From CBDFGN01 sp965247065 (GTDB taxonomy: Bacteria > Bacteroidota > Bacteroidia > Cytophagales > Cyclobacteriaceae), in NCBI GenBank assembly GCA_965247065.1, contig CBDFGN010000006.1, positions 1,054,001-1,118,000 on the forward strand: a stretch of 64,000 nucleotides of DNA. Reading direction: 5' to 3'. The notes under the pieces were generated by a model. The model was not told the DNA's origin and did not search any database. It saw only the letters and a list, made by a program, of their open reading frames with translations. Positions 18,173 through 26,435 of this stretch are shown in pieces. Both the position numbers and the translations under genes were made by a program. The stretch's first letter is position 1. Each line of letters starts with the position of its first letter.

Positions 18173-19702
18173 CTACAGCTCGCAATAGATGCCGTCGTCA
18201 GCAAGGTTCTTGCAGGGGTACCTCCAGGTGAGGTCCTCTCCGTCAATCAGAGTATCCGCGTGCTCAGGACCCCAGCTGCCGGCCGGATAGCCCCACATTT
18301 TGAAATCCGAATTACTTTCCCAAATCTGTAAAATGGGATCAACAAACTCCCAGGCCGCCTCTACCGAATCTCCCCGGGCGTAGAGTGTAGCATCCCCCTG
18401 CATGCAGTCTAGCAGCAATCGTTCATAGGGCCCAGGGACATACACGTCAGTAAGCTCATCGTAATGAAAGTCCATATTAACATTCTCCACATTATACCCT
18501 GCACCCGGGACCTTTACCCCAAACTTCATCAGGATTCCTTCATTGGGTTGTATGCGTAGAACGAGCATATTCCGCGAGTTTAGAATATTGGAGTGCTTAA
18601 TGAACAGGTGATGATGATTGGATTTGAAATGGATAACGATCTCTGTGACTCTGGTTGGGAGCTTTTTGCCGGTTCGCACGTAGAAGGGAATGCCAGCCCA
18701 TCGCCAATTGTCAATGTAAAACTTCATGGCCAGGTAGGTTTCCGTTCTCGATTCGGGATTCACGCCAGGCTCATTCCGATAGCCAACTACCGACTCACCT
18801 TTTACCACCGACTCAGTATATTGTCCGCGAATGACGTTGGTCTTTAGATCCTTTTCCGAAAAAGGACGGAGACTTTGGAATAGTTTCAATTTTTCACTTC
18901 TGATAGAATGGTCGTTGACTTTTACAGGCGGCTCCATGGCAACCAGAGCCACCAACTGCAACAGATGATTCTGAACCATGTCCCTCAGAGCTCCGGAACC
19001 ATCGTAATATCCACCTCTTTTCTCTACTCCTACACTTTCCGCCGAGGTGATCTCAACGCGGTTGATGTAATTTCGATTCCAAAGCGGCTCGAAAATGCTA
19101 TTAGCAAAACGAGTGACAAACAGATTCTGCACGGTCTCCTTACCGAGATAATGATCAATCCGGTAAATCTGGTGCTCGTCAAAGCATTTGTGAAGCTTCT
19201 GATTTAGGGCCTTGGCGGTTTCAAGATTATACCCAAACGGTTTTTCTACAATAAGGCGCTTAAACCCATTGGTCTCATTGCTCAATCCGGCGGTCGACAA
19301 GCCCAGGGAAATGGTCTCGTATAATTTGGGCGGGGTTGCCATATAAAACACATAGTTACAACTGGTATCGCACTCCTGCTCTATTGTCTTCAGCCTCTCT
19401 CCCAAGGTTGAAAAGTCGCTGGCATCAGTCATGTCGAGTTGCTGATAGAAAAGCCGTTGGTTGAAGCCCTTCAAGTTTTCGGGAGTGGCAATATCTTTGT
19501 TGATTATTACCGGATTATTCAAAACCACTTTATCACGAAAGGCCTGGTCATCAAAAGCGGTTCTGCCTACCCCGACAATCGCATAGTTTTGGGCCAAAAA
19601 CTTGCCGCAGTATAAGTCAAACAAAGCAGGAATTAATTTCCTGGAGGTAAGATCCCCGGAGGCTCCAAATATTACAAGGGCTTGATCTTGAGTTTCGCTC
19701 AT
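18173..19702 (-). CDS. zwf: Glucose-6-phosphate 1-dehydrogenase
   Basis: The protein has 509 residues. The N-terminal Rossmann motif is FGASGDLTSRKLIPALF, the active-site signature is YRIDHYLGKE (catalytic His and substrate Lys), and the C-terminal sugar-binding domain includes PFYVRTGKKLP. It oxidises glucose 6-phosphate to 6-phosphogluconolactone with NADP+. It is first in the zwf-pgl-GH65 transcription unit and divergent from gnd. An IS1595-type element begins 80 bp upstream of its start, so its native promoter may be displaced or altered. Confidence 0.96.
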   Translation of the reverse strand: MSETQDQALVIFGASGDLTSRKLIPALFDLYCGKFLAQNYAIVGVGRTAFDDQAFRDKVVLNNPVIINKDIATPENLKGFNQRLFYQQLDMTDASDFSTLGERLKTIEQECDTSCNYVFYMATPPKLYETISLGLSTAGLSNETNGFKRLIVEKPFGYNLETAKALNQKLHKCFDEHQIYRIDHYLGKETVQNLFVTRFANSIFEPLWNRNYINRVEITSAESVGVEKRGGYYDGSGALRDMVQNHLLQLVALVAMEPPVKVNDHSIRSEKLKLFQSLRPFSEKDLKTNVIRGQYTESVVKGESVVGYRNEPGVNPESRTETYLAMKFYIDNWRWAGIPFYVRTGKKLPTRVTEIVIHFKSNHHHLFIKHSNILNSRNMLVLRIQPNEGILMKFGVKVPGAGYNVENVNMDFHYDELTDVYVPGPYERLLLDCMQGDATLYARGDSVEAAWEFVDPILQIWESNSDFKMWGYPAGSWGPEHADTLIDGEDLTWRYPCKNLADDGIYCEL

Positions 19703-19782
19703 CTTTTCAGAAAAGTCGTAGGGTTTTTATAGGTATTCTTTATAATATGCTCTTACTAGCTTAAACTTGAAATTAAACAATC

Positions 19783-20766
19783 TGCTAGTCCGTAAAGATA
19801 CCCAATTGACATAAGCTGTCAGAGGGCTTGGCGACCTTGTTGAAAAAAACATAGCCATGAACCTTGTAGAATTTATTAAACGGTTTCCCAATGAACAGAT
19901 GTGCCGTGATCATTTTCGCGAGTATCGGATCAGGAAAGGGATTATCTGCAAGAAATGCAGTCACCCTTCGCATTATTGGCTTTCCGGAAAAGAGCAGTTT
20001 CAGTGCAAGCAATGCGGTTTTAGGACTACCCTTCGAAGCGGTACTGTACTGCAGAGCAGCAAACTTCCATTTTGGTATTGGTACATAGCCTTTCACCTGA
20101 TGAGCTCCACTAAGAAAGGGTTTTCTGCCCATGAAGTCAGAAGACAACTGGGCCACAAACGCTATGAGCCGATTTGGTTGATGATGCGCAAAATACGAGC
20201 AGCCATGGGAAAGGCCGATGGGACTCAAACACTTGCCGGGATGGTAGAACTGGACGATGCCTATTTCGCCACCGGTACGTCCAAACGGGTTAAGAAAAGG
20301 CTTAAACGGGGCAAAGGAAGCCAAAAGAAATCAAAAGTAACTGTAATGGCGGAATCCTTTCCATTGGAAATCGACGGACGCACAGAGCATTTCTGTGGGC
20401 AGTTCAAGATGAAGGCTCACCGTTCAGAAAGCAAGGAGGCGATTCAGCAGGTCGTCAGCCAAGCCATTGATCCTGCCAGCGTTTTGTTCACTGATCAATC
20501 CACCGGTTATGTGGATTTGAAAAGCCTGGTAGATGTTCACGTGAGTTTTAAATCCTCCTGGGAGGGTGCCGATGAACTCAAATGGGTACACATAGCCATT
20601 GCAAATGCAAAGCGGACCCTGCTGGGCATTTATCATGTTATCAAAGAAAAGTACCTTCAGTACTATTTGGATGAGTTCTGTTATAAGCTCAATCGAAGGT
20701 ATTCAACCAATCTGTTTGATAATCTTGTCTTTAGCTCAGTTTAGTGGTACGATTGCGGACTAGCAT
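19783..20766 (+). mobile_element. IS1595-family (ISXO2-like) insertion sequence
   Basis: The element is about 984 bp. Its ends are inverted copies of TGCTAGTCCG (left at 19783; right reads CGGACTAGCA ending at 20765), with weaker similarity further in. It is flanked by a direct repeat ATTAAACAATC at 19772-19782 and 20767-20777. The family norm is an 8-bp duplication, so part of this 11-bp match may be chance. It contains one intact transposase gene. It has inserted in the intergenic region between the divergent zwf and gnd genes. Confidence 0.9.
19857..20744 (+). CDS. IS1595-family transposase
   Basis: The protein has 295 residues. An N-terminal zinc ribbon has two CxxC pairs (CKKC and CKQC, about residues 33-60). 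The ISXO2-like DDE-type domain follows, with the first Asp in MVELDDAYF and the second in VLFTDQSTGY; the C-terminal Asn/Glu region is YLDEFCYKLNRRY, typical of ISXO2 proteins. It is full length and apparently functional. It catalyses cut-and-paste movement of its own element. Confidence 0.93.
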   Translation: MNLVEFIKRFPNEQMCRDHFREYRIRKGIICKKCSHPSHYWLSGKEQFQCKQCGFRTTLRSGTVLQSSKLPFWYWYIAFHLMSSTKKGFSAHEVRRQLGHKRYEPIWLMMRKIRAAMGKADGTQTLAGMVELDDAYFATGTSKRVKKRLKRGKGSQKKSKVTVMAESFPLEIDGRTEHFCGQFKMKAHRSESKEAIQQVVSQAIDPASVLFTDQSTGYVDLKSLVDVHVSFKSSWEGADELKWVHIAIANAKRTLLGIYHVIKEKYLQYYLDEFCYKLNRRYSTNLFDNLVFSSV

Positions 20767-20823
20767 ATTAAACAATCGCCCTTACCGAAATAAGCGCAGG
20801 GCCAAATAAAATTTTTAGTTTAA

Positions 20824-22224
20824 ATGACTGACTTAGAATATGATTTCGGCCTGGTAGGCCTGGGAGTGATGGGGCGCAACTTTATCCTAAATATTGCTGA
20901 TCATGGGTTTTCAGCTTACGGCCTGGACACCAATGATGAGATGATATCAGCCCTCCACTCTGAAGGAGTGGGGAAAAAAGTCCAGGGCACCACGGATAAA
21001 TCCAAGTTTATTGCTGCTCTGACAACTCCTCGAAAGATCATGATGTTGGTGCCTGCCGGTTCTGCAGTGGACTCCGTAATTGACGACTTACTACCTCTAC
21101 TGGATAAGGGCGACTTGATTATTGATGGAGGGAATACATTCTTCACCGACACCGATCGCCGGGCAAAATACCTGGAAGAAAAGGAGATGCATTTCATTGG
21201 ATCAGGTATCTCAGGAGGGTCCATGGGGGCTCGCCTCGGTCCCAGTTTGATGCCTGGAGGCTCCAAGGAAGCTTATGAACTCATCCAGCCTATTTTCGAG
21301 GCGGCTGCTGCAAAAGTGGATCAGGAGCCTTGCGTGGCTTACATAGGCCCCGGTTCAGCCGGCAATTATGTAAAAATGATCCATAACGGAATCGAATATG
21401 GCTTGATGCAGCTTATTAGTGAGATTTATGATCTGATGAAAAGAAATTTAGGCCTTGATAATTCGCAGATACGTCATGCATTTGACAGCTGGAATCAAGG
21501 AAGTCTACATTCTTTCTTGATTGAAATTACTGCTGAAATCTTTAGTCAAAAAGATAGCCAGTCCGGAAATGATCTGGTGGACATGATTCTAGATAAGGCC
21601 AAGCAAAAAGGGACTGGCAAATGGACTTCCCAGAATGCGATGGACTTAGGGGTCGCAATTCCTACTATAGATATGGCGGTAAGCATGAGGGCATTGTCGG
21701 CCCAAAAAGAGGCACGGGTGAAAGCACAGGAGAGGTATCCTCTGCCCAAGGCTGCCATTCAGGACTTATCGGTAGAGGATTTGGAGCAAGCTCTATTTTT
21801 TGCCTTTGTCATTACCTATTCCCAGGGAATGTCCCTGCTTACCGCTGCTTCTCAGGAATACGGATACCACCTGGATCTGGAATCAATATCCAAGATATGG
21901 AGAGGAGGTTGTATCATTCGCGCCGCCCTGTTAGAGGACATGCGGATCGCTTATGAGAAGGACCCCCTACTAAGTAATTTGCTGATGGACCCCGGATTTG
22001 CCCAAAAGGTAGATCAAACCGTGGGTTCCTGCCGGAAAGCTGTTCAGGCCGCTATCCAATCAACAATCCCGGTTTCTTGTCTGGCCTCAACCCTCAATTA
22101 CTTCGACGCATTTCGTACTGGACGACTTCCATTAAACCTTATTCAGGCACAGCGAGACCATTTCGGCTCCCACACCTATGAGCGAACCGATCAGCCAGGG
22201 ATATTTCATACCGATTGGAGCTGA
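20824..22224 (+). CDS. gnd: 6-phosphogluconate dehydrogenase (decarboxylating)
   Basis: The protein has 466 residues, the classical long (dimeric) form. The NADP-binding start is FGLVGLGVMGRNFILNIADH. The substrate signature IGSGISGGSMGARLGPSLMP and KMIHNGIEYGLMQLISEIY with catalytic Lys and Glu are present, and the C-terminal CRKAVQAAIQSTIPVSCLAS and FDAFRTGRLPLNLIQAQRD tail is complete. It converts 6-phosphogluconate to ribulose 5-phosphate plus CO2 and NADPH. With zwf and pgl divergent on the other side of the IS element, the full oxidative pentose phosphate branch is encoded here. Confidence 0.96.
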   Translation: MTDLEYDFGLVGLGVMGRNFILNIADHGFSAYGLDTNDEMISALHSEGVGKKVQGTTDKSKFIAALTTPRKIMMLVPAGSAVDSVIDDLLPLLDKGDLIIDGGNTFFTDTDRRAKYLEEKEMHFIGSGISGGSMGARLGPSLMPGGSKEAYELIQPIFEAAAAKVDQEPCVAYIGPGSAGNYVKMIHNGIEYGLMQLISEIYDLMKRNLGLDNSQIRHAFDSWNQGSLHSFLIEITAEIFSQKDSQSGNDLVDMILDKAKQKGTGKWTSQNAMDLGVAIPTIDMAVSMRALSAQKEARVKAQERYPLPKAAIQDLSVEDLEQALFFAFVITYSQGMSLLTAASQEYGYHLDLESISKIWRGGCIIRAALLEDMRIAYEKDPLLSNLLMDPGFAQKVDQTVGSCRKAVQAAIQSTIPVSCLASTLNYFDAFRTGRLPLNLIQAQRDHFGSHTYERTDQPGIFHTDWS

Positions 22225-22325
22225 TTTGATGGTCAGTCGAAGCCGGTCCTTTAGACGATTGTTCAACTCGTCCTGGAGCTTCAAAGTAAATATCGAATCG
22301 CCAATTTCGAGCCATTGAATAACGA

Positions 22326-22487
22326 TTAACGGCCGGCCAAAAACAGCAATTTAATCATCAGGGATACTTGATGATCCCAGATTACCTGACCCAGGGTGAA
22401 ATCATGGAACTAAGATCTGTAGCCGATAAAATAATTGCAGATTTTGATCCAGGCCAGGTGTCCATTTTTAGTACCGTGGATCAGGGC
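22326..22487 (+). pseudogene. N-terminal remnant of a phytanoyl-CoA dioxygenase-family gene
   Basis: The frame reads LTAGQKQQFNHQGYLMIPDY, then LTQGEIMELRSVADKIIADF and DPGQVSIFSTVDQ. This is the characteristic N terminus of PhyH-family Fe(II)/2-oxoglutarate dioxygenases (F..nGYl.i..fl...E...lR; FDP...sIFST.DQ). There is no start codon at the expected place (a stop sits two codons upstream) and the similarity ceases after DQG, before any iron-binding residues. Only about 54 of some 280-300 codons remain. The assignment rests on pattern recognition of the family N terminus. Confidence 0.65.
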
Positions 22488-22644
22488 CTTCCGATAATTG
22501 GCTGCAGCGCCCCAATGATTTTGCGTTTCGTCACCTGTCCGATGGGGTTGACGCCTGACGAACAAGTCCTGACAAGGCGGTTTATGAGTATAATATCTGC
22601 AGGGCATTCCATTCCTTTTGGTACCTTGCCGCAAAATTTACCAC

Positions 22645-23139
22645 ATGAAAATTGCGAAGCACACGGTTCCATCTTTAACCTATTCACTTAAGATCGACAA
22701 CCAGTTGATTGAGGAGAGCACAACCGATAATCCATTGACATTCCTAGTGGGGTCAGGGGGGATGATTCCTGGTTTTGAGCGTCAATTGGAAGGTCTTGAA
22801 GCGGGTCAGAGTTATGATTTTACCATAGAACCGGCCGAGGGTTATGGTGACGTTGATCCGGAGGCGGTGGTTGTCATTTCCAAAGATATTTTCAAAGTCG
22901 ACGGAAAAGTAAGCGACAATCTTGTAGTGGGAAATACAATCCCTCTGCATGACGATCAGGGACATCCATTGAACGGCGTGATCCTGGAAATCGGTGAGGA
23001 AACGGTCAAGATGGACTTTAATCACGAGTTAGCCGGAAAGACTCTCCATTTTTCCGGAGAAATATTGGATGTTAGGGCCGCCACTCAGGATGAGATTAGC
23101 CATGGACACATCCATGGGCCGGGGGGGCATCATCACTAG
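22645..23139 (+). CDS. SlyD-like FKBP-type peptidyl-prolyl isomerase
   Basis: The protein has 164 residues from the ATG at 22645 (MKIAKHTVPSLTYSLK); a longer in-frame start is unlikely. It has the SlyD split-FKBP layout: N-terminal FKBP half (FLVGSGGMIPGFERQLEGLE, then PAEGYGDVDPEAV), an inserted IF chaperone domain (about residues 68-125), the returning FKBP strand (DFNHELAGKTLHFSGEILDV) and a His-rich metal-binding tail (HGHIHGPGGHHH). It is a cytosolic prolyl isomerase and chaperone, and the tail may bind nickel or zinc. No nickel enzyme genes are nearby. Confidence 0.93.
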   Translation: MKIAKHTVPSLTYSLKIDNQLIEESTTDNPLTFLVGSGGMIPGFERQLEGLEAGQSYDFTIEPAEGYGDVDPEAVVVISKDIFKVDGKVSDNLVVGNTIPLHDDQGHPLNGVILEIGEETVKMDFNHELAGKTLHFSGEILDVRAATQDEISHGHIHGPGGHHH

Positions 23140-23644
23140 TAGCCGGGTAAGAGATTTTGGACTCTAAATGCGATGGACAATTTCAATCTGGATCGTAACC
23201 CCCGGTTCTGGTAGAGGGGTGTATCGTCCTGCTGAAATGCTGTCGGTTAAAAGGCTGCTGTCACCCCGCCATCTACATACAAGATCTGCCCGGTTACAAA
23301 ATCGGAGGCAGGCGAGGCCAAAAATAAGGCGGCTCCGACAAGGTCCTCAGGTGTACCCCACCGGCCAGCTGGGGTGCGACGTATGATGTAATCATTCAGT
23401 GGTTCTCCCGGTTTCCTATAGATCGCATTTATTGGAGTAGCTATGAACCCGGGCCCGATACCGTTAACCTGAATATTATGCTGTGCCCATTCCACGGCCA
23501 TATTCTTGGTCAGCATTTTTAAGCCGCCTTTGGCTGCGGAATAAGCACTTACGGTTTCCCGGCCTATCTCGCTCATCAGTGAGCAAATATTGATTATTTT
23601 CCCTCTTTGGTTCTGAATCATATTCTGTACCGCAAACTTAGTTA

Positions 23645-24675
23645 ACGTGAGTTCGATATAAAATAGAGTAGTTTATTGATAGAAAAAAGGCAGAAAATTA
23701 GTATATTAAGTCATTGACAATCAACAAAATAACTAATATTTCTGCCTATGTTAACTGCTACTAAAATTACTGAAATTTTTTGTTCCATTGACGATTTTTG
23801 TCTGGATTTTGTCCCAAAATTGGAAAAAAGATTGCTGGGAAGTAAAAAGCGCAACAAACCTGGTAAGCTTTCTTTATCCGAAGTAATGACTATACAGGTC
23901 TTGTTCCAGATCTCAGGATATCGAAATTTCAAGACCTTTTACAACACATACGTTTGTGGCCACTTGCGCTCCTTCTTTCCTGATGTGGTAAGCTATAACC
24001 GAATGGTAGAACTTTGTAGTGGAAGTCTTCTGCCAATGGCTATTTATCTGAAAACACAAGGGACTGGACAGTGTACAGGTATAAGTTTTATAGACAGCAC
24101 TCCGTTAAGGGTCTGTCATAACAGACGGATCCATAACCATAAAGTATTTGAAGGGTTAGCTAAAAGAGGCCATTGTTCCATCGGATGGTTCTACGGGTTT
24201 AAGCTCCATCTTATCACTGCTGATACGGGTGAAATCATCGATTTTATGCTCACACCGGGCAATGTGGATGACAGAAAGCCTCTTAAAATTGAACGGTTTA
24301 TTAAGAAATTATTCGGAAAGCTCTTTGGTGATAAAGGCTACATCAGTAAGGAACTTTTTAAAAATCTGTTCTTCCGCGGAGTCCATCTGATAACCAAACT
24401 CAAACGCAATATGAAGTCCTCATCCTTAACCCCCATCATGGATGCTATAATGCTCCGTAAAAGGGCTATTTGTGAGACTATCATTGATCAACTTAAAAAC
24501 ATCTTCCAGATTGAACACTCCAGGCACAGGAGCCCAACTAATTTCCTTACCAACCTTTTCTCGGCTTTAATCGCTTACAACTTTTGCGAAAAAAAGCCCT
24601 CAATCAAATTGAACTACCAGGACACCGGTCAACTCTTTCTCGCTCTTTAATCATTCCTTATTGTCGAACTCACGT
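23645..24675 (+). mobile_element. IS982-family insertion sequence
   Basis: The element is about 1031 bp, with terminal inverted repeats ACGTGAGTTCGA (left, 23645) and TCGAACTCACGT (right, ending 24675). It is flanked by a 6-bp target duplication TAGTTA at 23639-23644 and 24676-24681. It encodes one intact transposase. The perfect ends and duplication point to a recent insertion. Confidence 0.95.
23748..24650 (+). CDS. IS982-family transposase
   Basis: The protein has 300 residues, the usual size for IS982 transposases. Landmarks are the N-terminal helical region with LSLSEVMTIQVLFQISGYRN, the first catalytic Asp in SFIDSTPLRVCHNRR, the second Asp in LFGDKGYIS, and the C-terminal Glu region RAICETIIDQLKNIFQIEHS and RSPTNFLTNLFSALIAYNF. 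It is uninterrupted, so the element may still be mobile. Confidence 0.95.
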   Translation: MLTATKITEIFCSIDDFCLDFVPKLEKRLLGSKKRNKPGKLSLSEVMTIQVLFQISGYRNFKTFYNTYVCGHLRSFFPDVVSYNRMVELCSGSLLPMAIYLKTQGTGQCTGISFIDSTPLRVCHNRRIHNHKVFEGLAKRGHCSIGWFYGFKLHLITADTGEIIDFMLTPGNVDDRKPLKIERFIKKLFGKLFGDKGYISKELFKNLFFRGVHLITKLKRNMKSSSLTPIMDAIMLRKRAICETIIDQLKNIFQIEHSRHRSPTNFLTNLFSALIAYNFCEKKPSIKLNYQDTGQLFLAL

Positions 24676-25187
24676 TAGTTACAAGAAAGGGCGCGGTAAG
24701 ATCGGTTTTGATGACCTCCTCAAAATCCTCTGCAGACAGCTCCACTATTGGGGCTCTAATGATGATACCAGCATTATTGATCAGGACGTCCAGCGCTCCT
24801 GATTCGGCTATGATTCCTTGGATAGCGGTTTCGATCTGGTCAGCTTGGCCCACATCAAAGCAAGCGGCCCGGGCCTCCAGACCTTCGGAATTGATCTTCT
24901 CAATGGTCCGGTCCACTTTCTCCGCATTTCGGCCATTCACATATACCCTGGCTCCGATTTGGGCAAATCCCCGCGCCAGCCCGAACCCAATTCCTTGGGT
25001 GGAGCCTGTTATTAATACAACCCGATCCTTTATCTCAAATAAATTCATATGATCCAGCGGGGTTTTTCAATATATAGATTGCTTTGATCCCACTTTGTTA
25101 ACTTAAGATTAAGGACGAAAAGAACAAAATGCAATAATCCTTTTAAACATTGGAATCTCCATTTAGCTTAGAGCAAACTTCGGCCCC

Positions 25188-25628
25188 ATGGATTACTACA
25201 TATTACTCCGCTATTTTCATTTCATTATGATTTTCGTTTTGGTTTCTTCAATAGTTGGAGAACATCTTTTGCTGGAAGATGAACTTTCTCGAAAGGCTAT
25301 TAAGAAGATTTCGGTTTTGGACAGTGTATATGGAATCAGCGCCTTGTTGGTAGTTAGTACCGGTTTGACTCTATGGTTCCTGGTAGGTAAACCCACGGAA
25401 TTCTATAGCCGGAATTGGATACTACATACGAAGGTGACTTTGGTCATTGTGGTGGGGCTTTTATCCATTGTGCCCACCCGATTCTTTATCAAGAGCCGTA
25501 AAGGAGAACCGAACGAAACAATAACAATTCCGGCCAAAATAAAGCACATTATAAGAGCACAACTTTTGCTACTGTTCCTTATTCCATTGTTGGCCGTTTT
25601 GATGGCCCAGGGGAGGGGAGCTTTCTAA
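25188..25628 (+). CDS. DUF2214-family membrane protein
   Basis: The protein has 146 residues and four hydrophobic helices (about residues 5-25, 45-68, 82-100 and 122-140). The pattern YYILLRYFHFIMIFVLVSSI at the start with conserved His11 and Glu25, plus WILHTKVTLVIVVGLLSIVP, matches the DUF2214 family of small inner-membrane proteins. The function is unknown. It lies downstream of, and divergent from, the disrupted SDR gene. Confidence 0.8.
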   Translation: MDYYILLRYFHFIMIFVLVSSIVGEHLLLEDELSRKAIKKISVLDSVYGISALLVVSTGLTLWFLVGKPTEFYSRNWILHTKVTLVIVVGLLSIVPTRFFIKSRKGEPNETITIPAKIKHIIRAQLLLLFLIPLLAVLMAQGRGAF

Positions 25629-25800
25629 AGGGCAACGGATCGCTATCTGAGTTAGGTCGCCAAGAGGATTTCCCAACACCCTTGGGTATTGGTGGAAGTA
25701 TTCATGGGTTGCTTGCCACAGACCGAATTGGAAGGAATCAACAAGGCGTCACCGATGAATGAATTTTTTATCCAAATCGTACCGAAAATAGGCCGAAAAG

Positions 25801-26418
25801 ATGCGTTCGGTTCGAAATAAACCCGAAGCCACCATTGCTTTGATTATCTTGGCTGCCGGTGGATCCCGTAGAATGGGCCAACCCAAGCAACTGTTGTCGG
25901 TCTATGAAGAATCATTGATTAAACATGTGACCCGTGAGGGACTTCGATCTCTATGTTTTCCGGTCATAGTGGTGTTGGGAGCGAGTTATGACCAGATTCT
26001 TTCGGAAGTTCAGGACCTTCCAGTTTACCTCGCCAAAAACGAAAACTGGGAAAAGGGTATTTCATCCTCCATAAAATGCGGATTGGAGACCTTAGAGCTA
26101 GTATATCCAAAGGCTCAAGCGGCGATTCTGGCAGTAGGCGATCAACCTGGAGTGACCTCTGGGGTGTTTAATGGGCTCGGTGGCGCTTTCAAATCTTCAT
26201 CGGCCAAGATCATCGCTTCCCGGTATAATGAGACAAAAGGAACGCCGGCTTTATTTTCAAAGCAGTATTTTGCCAAGCTCAAGCGGCTTCGAGGAGATTC
26301 CGGAGCCAGAAAATTGTTTGATGGAGAGCCTGAGGGAGTTGTCAAAACCTTTGATTTCGAGCAAGGAAACATCGACCTTGATACACCGGAGGACTATTTT
26401 CGGTTCAGCCAGAGTTAA
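25801..26418 (+). CDS. MobA/MocA-like nucleotidyltransferase
   Basis: The protein has 205 residues. The nucleotide-binding signature is LAAGGSRRMGQPKQLL. It is followed by the mid-domain SSIKCGLETLE and AILAVGDQPGVTSGVF (the metal-binding Asp is in GDQP), and then NETKGTPALFSKQYFAKL, RGDSGAR and NIDLDTPEDY. This is the CTP:molybdopterin cytidylyltransferase (MocA) / purine catabolism PucB pattern. It would add a nucleotide to a molybdenum cofactor or a similar small molecule. No molybdoenzyme is nearby, so the substrate is inferred only from the family. Confidence 0.85.
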   Translation: MRSVRNKPEATIALIILAAGGSRRMGQPKQLLSVYEESLIKHVTREGLRSLCFPVIVVLGASYDQILSEVQDLPVYLAKNENWEKGISSSIKCGLETLELVYPKAQAAILAVGDQPGVTSGVFNGLGGAFKSSSAKIIASRYNETKGTPALFSKQYFAKLKRLRGDSGARKLFDGEPEGVVKTFDFEQGNIDLDTPEDYFRFSQS

Positions 26419-26435
26419 CCACTTGGCTCCTTGCT

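Larger units (their letters stand above)
23247..25048 (-). pseudogene. Gluconate 5-dehydrogenase-like SDR, interrupted by IS982
   Basis: The 5' part (25048 down to 24676) encodes the Rossmann start VVLITGSTQGIGFGLARGF and NNAG. The 3' part (23638 down to 23247) encodes INICSLMSEIGRETVSAYSA with the Ser-Tyr-Lys catalytic set, and the end SDFVTGQILYVDGG. Removing the IS and one copy of the 6-bp duplication rejoins the frame exactly (TAPFLVTKFAVQNMIQNQRG) to give 254 codons plus stop. The sequence closely follows E. coli-type gluconate 5-dehydrogenase (5-ketogluconate/gluconate interconversion), which fits the pentose phosphate genes beside it. As it stands, the enzyme cannot be made. Confidence 0.92.

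Noticed and set aside
22368..22691. 107-codon open frame overlapping the SlyD start
   Set aside because: Only its first 40 codons resemble a family (PhyH); the rest is out-of-frame sequence, so it is treated as a gene fragment.
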